From: a virus
Strand: one strand, 5' to 3'
DNA: 64,000 bases
IMG/VR virus record: IMGVR_UViG_3300034682_000252
Span: 1-64,000 of that record
Shown: positions 9,185 to 17,870 of the stretch, one piece after another
Position numbering within the stretch: position 1 is the stretch's first letter
Layout of the letters: each line of letters starts with the position of its first letter
Translations under genes and position numbers: made by a program
The notes under the pieces: model-generated
What the model was told of the DNA's origin: nothing
Databases searched by the model: none
What the model saw: the letters and a program-made list of their open reading frames with translations, nothing else

Positions 9185-10003
9185 CTAAATTGCTGGTATG
9201 AACTGGACAGGCCGAAATCGGAGCAGCAGGACGGTTGCTGGTGCCGGTTCGCCCGCTGCCTCCTTTTCGGCTGGATGGTTTTCACAGGGGAGCGCCGGCG
9301 ACACCAGATCCACCCTTCCCTCTCGGATCTCAACGGCCAGGCCGTGGCGGAGCTCGGCGGCGGCCAGCAGGCACTGGGCCACCAGCGGCTGGTATTCGCT
9401 CTCGCGGTCCATGTGTGTGACCAGCTCACGCTTTTTCTCAAGGGCTACTTCCCAAGGCAGGGCGGCCCACTCCAGCACGGTGAAGGAATGCAGCACCTCG
9501 GCCACCTTGATCTCGGCGGTGAGCCGCTTTTGCTTGGCCGGTTCGCTGTTGTCGCGCTGCAGGCGCAGGCCTTCCAGGTGAGCCATGGCGAGGCCATTCA
9601 TCGGGTGGAAGTGCGCCGGCTTGCTCTCGCCATTCACCCGGACCTCCCCCTCGATGTAGGCGGGGCGGTCTAGCATCACCACCGCATCATCGAGATCCAC
9701 CAGGTCAATATCGACATAGTGCGTCTCTCCGCAGTGCTGGCACTCGTAGGAATACGCCAGGGTGGTATCTGCCGAACTGGACACAAAGATCCACCAGAGC
9801 GCGGTACGGCGGTCCTGGGCGGTCCATAGTTCGGCGTTGTCCCGGGTGCCCTCCTGCAATTGATTCAGGTAATCGCTGGTGGATTGCTCCTCGAGCTCGG
9901 GACGCAGGTCGCAGAAGTCCAGGCAATCGGCCACGGTAGGCGCCCGAAAGTGGATCTTCTTGGCTGGGTTGCTGGGGAGCGGGAACGGTTGAATCGAAAT
10001 CAT
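9185..10003 (-). CDS. Baseplate hub/assembly protein, T4 gp26-like
   Basis: 272 residues. The N-terminus (KKIHFRAPTVADCLDFCDLRPELEE) follows the pattern of T4-type gp26 proteins, in which FxPxTVxDYxDFxxxRxD precedes a CxxC element; here the CQHC pair is seen around residue 88 in YECQHCGETHYVD. T4 gp26 acts in baseplate hub assembly. Placement before the tape measure agrees. The C-terminal 60 residues are less conserved-looking. Confidence 0.6.
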   Translation of the reverse strand: MISIQPFPLPSNPAKKIHFRAPTVADCLDFCDLRPELEEQSTSDYLNQLQEGTRDNAELWTAQDRRTALWWIFVSSSADTTLAYSYECQHCGETHYVDIDLVDLDDAVVMLDRPAYIEGEVRVNGESKPAHFHPMNGLAMAHLEGLRLQRDNSEPAKQKRLTAEIKVAEVLHSFTVLEWAALPWEVALEKKRELVTHMDRESEYQPLVAQCLLAAAELRHGLAVEIREGRVDLVSPALPCENHPAEKEAAGEPAPATVLLLRFRPVQFIPAI

Positions 10004-10012
10004 GTTGGCCTC

Positions 10013-10501
10013 TTAGGCTTTGTACTTCTGGAAGCTCATCGGGTAGCTGACGAACTCGGACACGGCCGAGCGGTCGCGGGTTATCTCGCCGTACTCGGCG
10101 GCGCTCACGGTCCACTCCTTGTCCAGCACTTCGCTATCGTCCGACTTGAGGCGGTAAAGGCGCATCTTGAACAGGTAATCGATCGGAAGATTGACGGTGC
10201 CGTCATCGTTGACCACCTTCTTGGCCTTCTTGTGAAAGAACTCCGCCACCCGGCCATCCTCGTGATCGCGCACGATCAGGGTGACCAGGCCGGCCGTCTT
10301 GTTCACTGGCGCATTGAGTGTTTGGCTGCCGATCTGCTTGGCCTCGTACTCGATGGTCAGGCCGCCGTAGGTGATTTCTTTGACGTAAATGTCCAGGTCT
10401 GACGGCTGGCCATCGATCTCGACCCGGAATTGCCACCCCTGCTGGAAGGGCGTTTGCACTAGCTGCTTCACCATGCGGCGCTGGCGGTCTAACAGTCCCA
10501 C
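10013..10501 (-). CDS. Tail tube-like protein (gp19/gp54 type fold)
   Basis: 162 residues with the pattern of tube subunits: an N-terminal beta strand (WQFRVEIDGQPSDLDIYVKEI), a middle loop with VTLIVRDHEDGRV, and a C-terminal strand series ending in VSYPMSFQKYKA. The protein may be the tube-initiator or a second tube-like protein, because a further tube-like gene lies at 11151-11651. Upstream neighbour overlap is absent (9 bases). Confidence 0.5.
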   Translation of the reverse strand: MGLLDRQRRMVKQLVQTPFQQGWQFRVEIDGQPSDLDIYVKEITYGGLTIEYEAKQIGSQTLNAPVNKTAGLVTLIVRDHEDGRVAEFFHKKAKKVVNDDGTVNLPIDYLFKMRLYRLKSDDSEVLDKEWTVSAAEYGEITRDRSAVSEFVSYPMSFQKYKA

Positions 10502-10510
10502 AGAGCCCCC

Positions 10511-11068
10511 TTAGCACGGATGGATGGTGATCATGGGCAGGATGGCCCGCTGTGACTTCATGGCTTCACGCAGGGCGGCGAGCTGGGCCTCTCGGTCTGC
10601 AGGTGTCGGCAGGCGGGAGGTATCGAGCTTGCCGGCTTCCTGAATGCGGGCGGTGCGCTCGTCATTCGGGATGGCGATCAGGATCTCCAGGTAGTCCTGA
10701 ATCATCCCCACGGCAGTGGGTGGGATGTGGTAGCTATCCATGGCTACGCCGCGCAGGTTAACCAGGTAGGTGAAGCGCACCGGCAGCACAGCGCCAGGGT
10801 CCAGCTCCAGGGTTTCCTTGCTGTTTTCGTCGGCGGTGATTTCGGTGGGGGTGTAATTGCCCTCGGCATCGCTCGCAACAATGGGCGCGAGATAGTCGGC
10901 GGGAACAGGATAAGCGGTGCGCTCGGACAGCTTGACCGTCTTGGTCACGCCGGCCAGGTCTTGGTATTGACCCATGGCATCAATGAGTAATTGCCGTTGT
11001 TGAGGTTCGCCCACCAGCAGCACTGAAAACCGCTTTTGGACTGCTGATAGCAGCTCAATAGGCGTCAT
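10511..11068 (-). CDS. Tail structural protein of unknown type
   Basis: 185 residues, acidic with no membrane segment. The first 20 residues are helical (MTPIELLSAVQKRF) and the centre contains LPVRFTYLVNLRGVAM, a beta-like segment. It lies between two tube-like genes in the tail operon. A tail completion or hub function is plausible from location only. Confidence 0.5.
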   Translation of the reverse strand: MTPIELLSAVQKRFSVLLVGEPQQRQLLIDAMGQYQDLAGVTKTVKLSERTAYPVPADYLAPIVASDAEGNYTPTEITADENSKETLELDPGAVLPVRFTYLVNLRGVAMDSYHIPPTAVGMIQDYLEILIAIPNDERTARIQEAGKLDTSRLPTPADREAQLAALREAMKSQRAILPMITIHPC

Positions 11069-11116
11069 GAATTACCCCCTTTTGCGCGTGATGAACATGC
11101 CGGTTAGGGCACTATG

Positions 11117-11138
11117 AACCCCGCCTCGCAGCGGGGTT
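11117..11138 (-). terminator. GC-rich hairpin after tube-like gene
   Basis: An 8-bp inverted repeat AACCCCGC/GCGGGGTT lies between the gene at 11151 and the one at 11068. No T run follows on the minus strand, so it may be a processing or attenuation hairpin rather than a full terminator. Confidence 0.4.
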
Positions 11139-11150
11139 AGGAAGTGGTGG

Positions 11151-11651
11151 TTACGCCCATTCGGACCAGTTATAGGTCACGGTGATGGAGGGTTTGACCA
11201 GGCTCTGCACGTCCTCGGTGCTGAACTCGATCGCGTCAGAGCGCATCTTGCAGTGCTCCATGCGGCAAGTCATACCCTTGGCCGGGGTGCCGCCCAGGGA
11301 TTCAGGGGTCGGCTTGATCGACAGGTTGACGTACTTCTTGCCGCGGATCATGTCTTGCAGCGCACGAACGACCGGACCCTTGATGGTTTCCACGCAGGTG
11401 ACGGTGATCTCGCCCTTGTTCTCGAGCGGCCCGTGCTGGGTGAAGTTAAGACCCATCGGGCCAAAATCTTCTACGTCAGCGCGGCCCATGGCGGGCATCT
11501 GGGCGGTGCGGATAAGCACGGTCAGATCGGGATAGCCATCAAAGACCATTTCAAACTCGGCACCCAGCAGCTTTTCGCCGGCGTCGATGTTCTTACGGAA
11601 CTTGTTGCGCAGCAGGCCCAGGTCGGCCTTGGTATTGGTATGTCCAGGCAT
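11151..11651 (-). CDS. Probable tail tube protein
   Basis: 166 residues. Beta-rich pattern with the segments GAEFEMVFDGYPDLTVLIRTAQMP and GEITVTCVETIKGPVV matches the layout of contractile-tail tube subunits (strand, then a MP/LP turn, then paired strands). It comes two genes downstream of the sheath, which is the usual place of the tube gene. The product would stack into the hollow tail tube. It is followed by a GC-rich hairpin. Confidence 0.5.
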   Translation of the reverse strand: MPGHTNTKADLGLLRNKFRKNIDAGEKLLGAEFEMVFDGYPDLTVLIRTAQMPAMGRADVEDFGPMGLNFTQHGPLENKGEITVTCVETIKGPVVRALQDMIRGKKYVNLSIKPTPESLGGTPAKGMTCRMEHCKMRSDAIEFSTEDVQSLVKPSITVTYNWSEWA

Positions 11652-11660
11652 AGTGATTCC

Positions 11661-12257
11661 TTATGGGTACATGGAATTGATTTCGGAAGCGTTGATCATG
11701 CGATCCGGGGTGATGGACAACATGACGGTGTTGCGCGTCATGTAGCCGTCTTTGGTCCGGGGCGCGTCCAGTTCGCTGGTTACTTCGGTGATCACCGCAT
11801 TGGTGATCTTGAAGCGGCGGCCAACGTCGATAACCACCAGTTGGGGAGTCCGCCCACCGGGCAGGTACTCCTTGAGCTCGGGTGAAGCCATGGTTTCCAG
11901 CGCCTTGATGGCGTCGTGAACCTCGGCTTTCGCGTCGGCGTAGGCCTGAAAGTAAACGGGCATGTTGATAGTGGGAGGGGTGGTCCCCTCCCACACCATG
12001 ACGGAGTTATGTTGGGTGACGGTGGTCAGCTTGCCGGAGTCCTCGCCAGACTGCCCAGATTGCGCCAGGCCGGCGATACGGCTTGCCCCGCCAGCATTGC
12101 CCAGGGTGTCGCTCTCGAAGGGGCTGGTCCATTGGGAGGAGAGCGTCTTGGCGGCGCCCTCCCCGATATAGCCCACAACGGTGGTGGCGCCCTGGGTGAT
12201 AAACACCTTGAGGCCGCCGCTGATACCGTCCTTTGAACTGACTCCGAACCTTGGCAT
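11661..12257 (-). CDS. Tail structural protein
   Basis: 198 residues, preceded by a good ribosome site (GGGGGA). The N-terminus is Gly/Ser rich, and the second half contains LVVIDVGRRFKITNAVITEVTSEL, a paired beta-strand pattern like those of tube or head-tail joining proteins. Lies between 12277-12978 and the tube-like gene. I do not recognise the family. Confidence 0.5.
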   Translation of the reverse strand: MPRFGVSSKDGISGGLKVFITQGATTVVGYIGEGAAKTLSSQWTSPFESDTLGNAGGASRIAGLAQSGQSGEDSGKLTTVTQHNSVMVWEGTTPPTINMPVYFQAYADAKAEVHDAIKALETMASPELKEYLPGGRTPQLVVIDVGRRFKITNAVITEVTSELDAPRTKDGYMTRNTVMLSITPDRMINASEINSMYP

Positions 12258-12276
12258 AACTCCCCCTTCCCGTTAC

Positions 12277-12978
12277 TTACATGCCGCGACTGCTACGGAT
12301 CCGCATCGACTTGCGGCGAGCGGCGCGAGCTGATGCGGTGTTGGCTTTGGCACGGGCCTTTTTCAGGGCGGCGCGTTGGGCGGCGGACAGGCGCTTTTTG
12401 CGAAGTGGTTTGCGGATCATCTTGACCTTGCCGTCCCGGACCACTCTCACCATGGCATCCATCATCATCGACTCGCGCACGGCGAACTCGGCGATCATTT
12501 CGTCCACGTTCACATCGCCACCCAGGAAGTCGCCAGCGGTCACGAATGCCTTGGCGGCGGCGCTATCGTCACCCCCCATGGCATCGGTCGCGACCTGGAC
12601 GGGAACGCCCAGGGACACCAGCGCATCGGCCATCTGGGTCAGAGCCTGCTCATAGGCTTCCTGCTCCTCGTCGCCGGTCACCTCGCCATCCTCGTCCACG
12701 TCGGCCAGGGCTTGGGCGTAAACGTCCAGGCCTTCGGCGGAGTCGTCGCCATCAGCCACCCACTCGACAACCATTGCCATGGCGTCAGCGCGGGCGGCCT
12801 GCATGGCGGCCCCGGCGACCGCATCGAGCATCTGCTCGTCGGTGACCGAATCGAAGAAGGCTTGCTCGGTCATGCTGGCGGGGTCTTTGTTCTTCACCCC
12901 GTCCAGCATGGCCACCGCAGCGCCAAATTCACTGCCGGCAGCGGCGCCGGCAAAGCCTTTTGCATTACGCATACTCAA
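12277..12978 (-). CDS. Virion-associated protein with basic C-terminal tail
   Basis: 233 residues. Residues 1-160 are acidic and Ala-rich with helical spacing; the last 50 residues are strongly basic (KPLRKKRLSAAQRAALKKARAK) and could bind DNA. Between the sheath and tube genes. A scaffold, decoration or DNA-binding virion protein is possible; none is proven. Confidence 0.5.
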   Translation of the reverse strand: MSMRNAKGFAGAAAGSEFGAAVAMLDGVKNKDPASMTEQAFFDSVTDEQMLDAVAGAAMQAARADAMAMVVEWVADGDDSAEGLDVYAQALADVDEDGEVTGDEEQEAYEQALTQMADALVSLGVPVQVATDAMGGDDSAAAKAFVTAGDFLGGDVNVDEMIAEFAVRESMMMDAMVRVVRDGKVKMIRKPLRKKRLSAAQRAALKKARAKANTASARAARRKSMRIRSSRGM

Positions 12979-12987
12979 ACGCTCCTA

Positions 12988-14574
12988 TTAGCGGATAAGT
13001 GAGGGGGAACCCAGGATCCGGCGAGAGGTGCCTGTCACGCAGCAGCCCCACTGGACTTCCCAGGAGTCGATTTCTCGTTGCGCCACGGTCAGGGTGTACG
13101 GGCTCTCGCCGTCCTCGTCGGGGTTGCGCGGCTTGACCAGGGCGTCAGCGGACACATAACCGCTCAGGATCTCGGTCATGCCACGCTCCAGGCCGTCATA
13201 GGTGAGCCCGTCCGGGGAGTGCTTGAGCTGGTTCGCCAGTTGGTAGAACTGACGGGAGATCGCATTCATGGTCGAGCTGACGTGCTGGAAGCGCAGGTAA
13301 TCCTCGGACTGGCGACAGGTGAGCGCGTCGTCAATCATCAGCTTGCCGGTGGTGGACAGGCCGATCTTGTTGATACGGGCCTTGTACATGGCCTTCTCGT
13401 CGGGTTCGCCAGCGCCAGGCAGCAACTGCACCTCGCGACGGTCGATGATCCCGCGCTCCTCGCCGGCCGGGGAGTAGTGCCAGCCACCCACAGCACCGGT
13501 CGCTTTCGCCACACCGGCCGCCTTGGCGACGAACGCCACGCCGGAGATACCCCAGATGGCACGGCCGCCGCTGTACGGGTCTTTGGCGCTGTACGGGAAG
13601 TGGTACAGGGAAAGGTTGTTGTTGTTGAACGCCATGGAGTTTGATGCTGCCAGGGCCTGCTGGTAGGTCTTGGTCGGCAGAATGTCGATGAACGCATCCA
13701 CGCGACGATCCCGGGCGATGGCACCCAGGGAGGCCATCACATCCTCGTCATAGCAGCCCAGGCCCAGCACGGCGGTATAACCCACCAGCGCGTTGCGCAG
13801 GATGGTGAGCGCCTTCTCATATTGCGCCGGCGCGATGTTTTTCTGGTTGCCCAGGGTGCCACCGGACAGGGTGGTTTTGGTAAAGCCGGTAAAGCCGGTC
13901 CGATCAATTGCCATGTCACATACAGCCTCCAGCACAGTGCTGGTGGATTGCAGGCGATCCAGGATGAAGGTGGACGCCCCCATGTCGTCGGTGGCTTCCG
14001 TATCAAAGGACACTTCCAGCTCCTCGACGGTGTAGTCCACGCCGAACTTATCGGTGGCGGTCACGGTCAGGGTGTAGGAACCGGGCTTGCTGGCGATCGG
14101 GGTCATGGTCAGGTGGCGACCGGTCACGTTGCCATCCTTGACGCCCAGGGCCAGCAGAACGTTACCGCCCTGGGTCAGCTCCAGCGGGGTGCCGAAAGCC
14201 AGTGCCCCAGGCATCACCTCGAAGGTGGCAGCACCTTGGCCGGCCACACGATGAATGTACAGCACGGGGCGACGCGCATCTTCGGCTACCACTCGCACCA
14301 CATAGCCATCACCGCCCTTCACAGCGTCGCCAACATGGCGCAGCGGTTCGGATAAAGTCAGGCCCATTGACGGGTGATAGGGGTTGCCCAGCTTGGATTT
14401 CCAGTTGGTGCCGGTAATGCGGATCAGCTCAAACGGGTTGCCGAGCTCAGAGATAACGATCCCGGCAAAGACGGACTCGCTGCCAGTGCCACCAGCGGAT
14501 TGAGTGGAGGAGGTATCAATAGCCTGAACGGCTACCTGGGCTACCTGACTCAGGGTAAACGGGATAGATGACAT
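12988..14574 (-). CDS. Tail sheath protein
   Basis: 528 residues, close to the length of the P1 sheath protein. The N-terminal 120 residues hold the assembly arm; a central region has the pattern seen in sheath proteins (CDMAIDRTGFTGF, NALVGYTAVLGLGCYDEDV), and the C-terminal domain contains a linker-like segment and ends in WEVQWGCCVTGTSRRIL, an alternating strand pattern similar to the sheath interlocking arm. The protein contracts to drive the tube into the cell. Gene order MCP, small protein, sheath, tube fits myoviruses. Confidence 0.75.
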   Translation of the reverse strand: MSSIPFTLSQVAQVAVQAIDTSSTQSAGGTGSESVFAGIVISELGNPFELIRITGTNWKSKLGNPYHPSMGLTLSEPLRHVGDAVKGGDGYVVRVVAEDARRPVLYIHRVAGQGAATFEVMPGALAFGTPLELTQGGNVLLALGVKDGNVTGRHLTMTPIASKPGSYTLTVTATDKFGVDYTVEELEVSFDTEATDDMGASTFILDRLQSTSTVLEAVCDMAIDRTGFTGFTKTTLSGGTLGNQKNIAPAQYEKALTILRNALVGYTAVLGLGCYDEDVMASLGAIARDRRVDAFIDILPTKTYQQALAASNSMAFNNNNLSLYHFPYSAKDPYSGGRAIWGISGVAFVAKAAGVAKATGAVGGWHYSPAGEERGIIDRREVQLLPGAGEPDEKAMYKARINKIGLSTTGKLMIDDALTCRQSEDYLRFQHVSSTMNAISRQFYQLANQLKHSPDGLTYDGLERGMTEILSGYVSADALVKPRNPDEDGESPYTLTVAQREIDSWEVQWGCCVTGTSRRILGSPSLIR

Positions 14575-14587
14575 GTCTTGCTCCTAC

Positions 14588-15019
14588 TTACTTGGTTTTG
14601 GTGGACTTGTTGCGCTTGTCCTGCACCACGCCATCACCTGCTTGGGCAGCAGCAGCGGCGGCGGCCTGGGCGGCAGCTTCGGCAGCGGCAGCTTCGGCTT
14701 GCGCAGCGTCGGCGTCTGCCTGGGCTTGGGCCTGGGCGGCTTCTGCTTCGGCGTCTGCCTGGGCTTCGGCGTCTGCCTGGGCTTGGGCGTCTGCCTGGGC
14801 TTGGGCGGCTTCTGCTTCGGCCTGCTCATCCCCCAGTGTCACGACAGCAAGAGGGATGACGGCGTTAACGGAACGGGTGAAATAGCCCACCAGGCTCTCG
14901 GGAACCTCGAACTCTTGCGGGCCGGCATTCTTGGACACGGGCGCAATATCAATGCCGGGGTGGCTGGTGTGGCCGATGAAGCAGTGCGAACCCGTCGGGT
15001 TGGTGACGATCAGTTTCAT
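14588..15019 (-). CDS. Small structural protein with Ala-rich coiled tail
   Basis: 143 residues. Residues 1-80 form a compact domain (TNPTGSHCFIGHTSHPG at the start). Residues 81-130 are almost only Ala, Gln, Glu and Asp in an AQADAQAQADAE pattern, a continuous helix or coiled coil. The last residues are basic. It lies between the MCP and the sheath. Possibly a head decoration, neck or tail-completion protein. Confidence 0.55.
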   Translation of the reverse strand: MKLIVTNPTGSHCFIGHTSHPGIDIAPVSKNAGPQEFEVPESLVGYFTRSVNAVIPLAVVTLGDEQAEAEAAQAQADAQAQADAEAQADAEAEAAQAQAQADADAAQAEAAAAEAAAQAAAAAAAQAGDGVVQDKRNKSTKTK

Positions 15020-15036
15020 GAGTACCTCGCTAGGTG

Positions 15037-15058
15037 AGGTGCGGCCGGTGCCGCACCT
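15037..15058 (-). other. Perfect 9-bp hairpin between MCP and next gene
   Basis: AGGTGCGGC/GCCGCACCT with a 4-base loop lies just 3' of the MCP stop, and no T run follows on the minus strand. It could stabilise or partly terminate the MCP mRNA so that capsid protein is made in excess of downstream tail proteins. Confidence 0.6.
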
Positions 15059-15067
15059 TTACCGGGA

Positions 15068-16708
15068 TTAGGCCGGGATCATTTTCAGACGGGCGAAGAA
15101 GCGGCTGCCGTTCTTCGGGTGAATGTCGCAGTAGGACAGTTCCCAGATGGTGTTGCGGTCCTTGAGGGCGGCGTTGACGTTGTGGTTGTAGATGGTGGCC
15201 GGGACGGCATCACCCACGACCAAGCCGGCTTCGGCGTGACCTTCGCCACGGGCGTAGCACAGGCAATCGAAGGTGCCGAGCTTGGTTGCAGGCATACCCT
15301 TGATGACCTCGATTTCCACCGGGACCTCGTAGATCTTGAACTGGCCAAACAGCTTGCCGACGTAGTGAACGCGGTTCACCTGGCGGTAGCCCTCGACCAT
15401 CTGGAAGTGCGGCGCACCCAGGGACTTGATGACGGCGCAGGCTTGCGGGCCGCAGAACATGCCGACCAGACCGGAAACCTCGGTCTTAACCTGCATTTCC
15501 TGGGAGATCACCAGCAGCAGCTTGTGCAGCGTCTCGTAGTGCTCCTTGAAATACTGCCCTTCTGCCACGGTCAGGTTGAAGGTGTAGGTCTTGCTCATGG
15601 CCAGGATCATCTTGCGCAGGTTGCGCACGTCTTTCTCGTAGGCCAGGTAGTTGCGCAGCTCGCTCATTTGCATGGAGCGGGTGTCGATACCGAACTCACG
15701 GTTCATGGTCCAGTACGCCTGGACGGTGTGCTCGGCCGCCAGGGCGGATTCGTGCGGACGCAGCTTGAAGGGTTGCATGTCGTTGGCGATGACCGGGATC
15801 AGGTCGGGGGCCTTCTCGATGTCAACGTCATACTCCAGCAGCATGAGCTGGCCGGTTTTCAGCGCGGCGCTGGTGGTCAGTTCGACCTTGCCGGTGGCGG
15901 AGGTAACAGTGCCGTTGATGACGACCTCGGTACCGTCAACGGTGGTAGTGCCGTACAGCTTGCCGATCTGGCCTTCCACTTCGGTAGCCACGACGGCGCC
16001 GTCCAGCCACAGCTTGGCGGAGGCCTTCTTGAAGGGGACGGTGACACCGAAACCAGCAGAGGCGGAGTCGTAGACGAAGGTTTTCTTGGTGCCGTCCGGT
16101 TGCTGGTCAGCATTGAAGCCGTAGATCTGGTTCAGGCTGGAATACTGGCCGAACGCGGAGTTACCCAGCACGTCGCCGACCTCGTAGTCGCCGAAGTTAG
16201 AGCCGGCGACGCGGCGAACGTCGAAGATCTCCACCTCGTTGGCCTGGGCCGGGATGTAGGTCACGGCGTCAGAGGTAGCGCACATGAGCAGGGTCGGCAG
16301 GATCAGAGCAGCTTGCTTGGCGCGGATTTCCACGCCCTCGCTAGAGCTCAGGGACTGGCCGACGGCATCGAGCATCTTGACGCCCTTGGACTTATCCATG
16401 TCCACGGTGATGTTTGCCAGAGCCTGGGCGGCGGAGGCCAGCATGGCCTTGCTGGGCATGGTGCCGTAGGAGTCGTAATAGCAGTTGATCGAGGTGGCCC
16501 AGGCAGTTGCTACCATGGGAGCGAGCTCGCCCAGGGCGTCAAACATCGGGCTCTGGCTGGCAGCCTCGGCGATAGCACTCAGGCGAAGGCCGGAGTCAGA
16601 AATCATCTGGCCGTCGGCCAGTTGCGGGTGGATACAGACTTGTGCAACCTCGCCGCTCAGGTTTTCAATCAGCGCGGCCCGTTTTTCTACGGCTTGCATG
16701 TTAGACAT
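15068..16708 (-). CDS. Major capsid protein (T4 gp23/P1 gp23-like)
   Basis: 546 residues starting at MSNMQAVEKRAALIENL (ATG 16708), with an AGGGGAA ribosome site; an in-frame extension upstream to 16837 lacks support. Length is close to P1 gp23. The C-terminal part has the pattern of gp23-type capsids (CGPQACAVIKSLGAPHF, YVGKLFGQFKIYEVP, FDCLCYARGEG), where the last segments form the axial domain. A strong promoter precedes it (16833-16863) and a hairpin follows. The product would form the icosahedral head. The similarity is by pattern and synteny. Confidence 0.75.
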   Translation of the reverse strand: MSNMQAVEKRAALIENLSGEVAQVCIHPQLADGQMISDSGLRLSAIAEAASQSPMFDALGELAPMVATAWATSINCYYDSYGTMPSKAMLASAAQALANITVDMDKSKGVKMLDAVGQSLSSSEGVEIRAKQAALILPTLLMCATSDAVTYIPAQANEVEIFDVRRVAGSNFGDYEVGDVLGNSAFGQYSSLNQIYGFNADQQPDGTKKTFVYDSASAGFGVTVPFKKASAKLWLDGAVVATEVEGQIGKLYGTTTVDGTEVVINGTVTSATGKVELTTSAALKTGQLMLLEYDVDIEKAPDLIPVIANDMQPFKLRPHESALAAEHTVQAYWTMNREFGIDTRSMQMSELRNYLAYEKDVRNLRKMILAMSKTYTFNLTVAEGQYFKEHYETLHKLLLVISQEMQVKTEVSGLVGMFCGPQACAVIKSLGAPHFQMVEGYRQVNRVHYVGKLFGQFKIYEVPVEIEVIKGMPATKLGTFDCLCYARGEGHAEAGLVVGDAVPATIYNHNVNAALKDRNTIWELSYCDIHPKNGSRFFARLKMIPA

Positions 16709-16810
16709 GAGGCATTTCCCCTGGTGTGTGGTCGATAGAAAACGCGCGGCAGTAGGCCGCTTAACGCTTTCTTGGCTGGGCAACCAAGGGGGAAGGGTGT
16801 TCAATATCGG

Positions 16811-16820
16811 GTTAGGATGT
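16811..16820 (-). promoter_or_regulatory. Dispersed 10-mer GTTAGGATGT in MCP leader
   Basis: The motif reads ACATCCTAAC in the MCP direction and lies about 12 bases downstream of the -10 box (TATGAT) of the MCP promoter, 103 bases from the start codon. It is one of about ten copies spread over the window. Confidence 0.6.
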
Positions 16821-16832
16821 TGAGACGGGCAG

Positions 16833-16863
16833 ATCATAGCGGATTTTGTTTTGCCGTTGTCAA
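16833..16863 (-). promoter_or_regulatory. Sigma70-type promoter of the MCP gene
   Basis: On the minus strand a perfect -35 TTGACA lies at 16863-16858 and a -10 TATGAT at 16838-16833, separated by 19 bases. The spacing is slightly long. The start would be about 16826, giving a leader of about 115 bases carrying the dispersed 10-mer. Confidence 0.7.
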
Positions 16864-16924
16864 ACCACCCAAAAACGGCATTTTCAGCCGCCTGGTGGCC
16901 TTGCTAGGCTGGTCGCTCGAGCGA

Positions 16925-16952
16925 TGAAACCGCCCCCGCCAGGGCGGTTTTT
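16925..16952 (-). terminator. Hairpin terminator after the 16958-17740 gene
   Basis: Inverted repeat AACCGCCC/GGGCGGTT with a six-base loop directly after the stop at 16958. The T run is short on the minus strand and longer (TTTTT) on the plus strand. It separates the upstream minus operon from the MCP promoter. Confidence 0.6.
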
Positions 16953-16957
16953 CGTTG

Positions 16958-17740
16958 TCAGATACCGAACCCGTCGATCACTGATTTCACTTCATCGGGC
17001 ATGACGGAATCCGCTATATCCCGCAGGCAAGGGTTGTTGATGACGGACGCGATGATGGATGACTGGATCGCCTGGTTGAAACTGGTCTGCAGGTCGCCCC
17101 ACATGGCTTGCGCATCGTCCACCAGCCCCTTTACCTGGTCGCGGGCCAGCTTGATCTGGTTGGTGATGCCATCCAGGGATCTCAGGAGCGCCGCCAGCTT
17201 GTCCTGGTCGGCCTGACTCATCGAGCCGGTCAGGCTGTTGGCGTACTTGGCCACCAGGGCCTCCAGCTCGCCCAGGGGGCCGCTGACCATATCCATGGCT
17301 GCCTTGAGCATGTCTGTCCCGCTGGTGGAAGTGAGCACGGAGAAGGCCGAGCCGAGCGGGCCGCACCCCGCCGAGGCGTCCCCCATCTTCTGGGCCACCC
17401 CAGCCGCCACCCCGAACACGGCAAACTTGCTCGTCACGTCCTCCATGCGCTGATCGATGGCGCCCCCCAGGGCCTCCAGCACCCCGCCAGAGCTGCTTAC
17501 TGCCTGCTGGTAGGTGTTGAACTTGGTGGCGGCGGCCCGGATCTGGGGCGGGATCTTGATGGATGACCCGCCCCCGGTGGAAATGCCATCTTCTGGCAGG
17601 TCAGCCAGGGACGTGAACCGGCCGCTTAGGCTGGTGGCCTGCTCCATGGCATTGGCCGCCTTGCCCGCAGCCGGCGAGGATAAGCCAGCGCTCGAGCGCA
17701 GCGCCCGATAGATGGCTTGGGACTTGGGATCGTCTAGCAT
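16958..17740 (-). CDS. Virion-associated protein, unknown
   Basis: 260 residues starting at MLDDPKSQAIYRALRSS (ATG 17740, with AAGGGGGC just upstream). The N-terminal third is Ser/Ala/Gly rich, a middle section is Gly-rich (GAFGVAAGVAQKMGDAS type), and the C-terminal 120 residues are helical and coiled. Located at the end of the operon carrying holin, tip and spike genes. A tail-tip or baseplate component is possible; not recognised. Confidence 0.5.
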   Translation of the reverse strand: MLDDPKSQAIYRALRSSAGLSSPAAGKAANAMEQATSLSGRFTSLADLPEDGISTGGGSSIKIPPQIRAAATKFNTYQQAVSSSGGVLEALGGAIDQRMEDVTSKFAVFGVAAGVAQKMGDASAGCGPLGSAFSVLTSTSGTDMLKAAMDMVSGPLGELEALVAKYANSLTGSMSQADQDKLAALLRSLDGITNQIKLARDQVKGLVDDAQAMWGDLQTSFNQAIQSSIIASVINNPCLRDIADSVMPDEVKSVIDGFGI

Positions 17741-17768
17741 GATGCCCCCTTGTTGCGCTTGTCTGTTG

Positions 17769-17870
17769 TCATTGGGCGGCCTCCACCAGGGCATGGCCCA
17801 GAACGACCGTCAAGAAGATAACCCCCACCAATACGCCCACCAGCAGGCGGCAGCTCTTGGGTTGCTTCAT
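17769..17870 (-). CDS. 33-residue single-span membrane peptide
   Basis: A short frame from ATG 17870 to TGA 17769 with an AGAGGGGGC ribosome site. It encodes basic MKQPKSCR followed by a hydrophobic span (LLVGVLVGVIFLTVVLGHALV) and a short polar tail. It overlaps the stop of the RyR-domain gene by 4 bases and lies in the same operon as the holin. A lysis-helper (spanin-, antiholin- or pinholin-like) role is inferred. Confidence 0.55.
   Translation of the reverse strand: MKQPKSCRLLVGVLVGVIFLTVVLGHALVEAAQ

Noticed and set aside
9031-9441. A programmed frameshift product joining the gp26-like gene to the small downstream frame
   Set aside because: The frame needed is +1 and I saw no convincing slippery heptamer; the downstream small gene has its own ATG at 9171.
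12376-13002. Long plus-strand frames over the late region (also at 4053, 5928, 15119)
   Set aside because: They are antisense to genes with recognisable products and are typical by-products of GC-rich codon use.
15068-16837. Longer start for the capsid gene
   Set aside because: The extra 43 residues overlap the promoter region leader and lack a ribosome site; ATG 16708 has AGGGGAA upstream.
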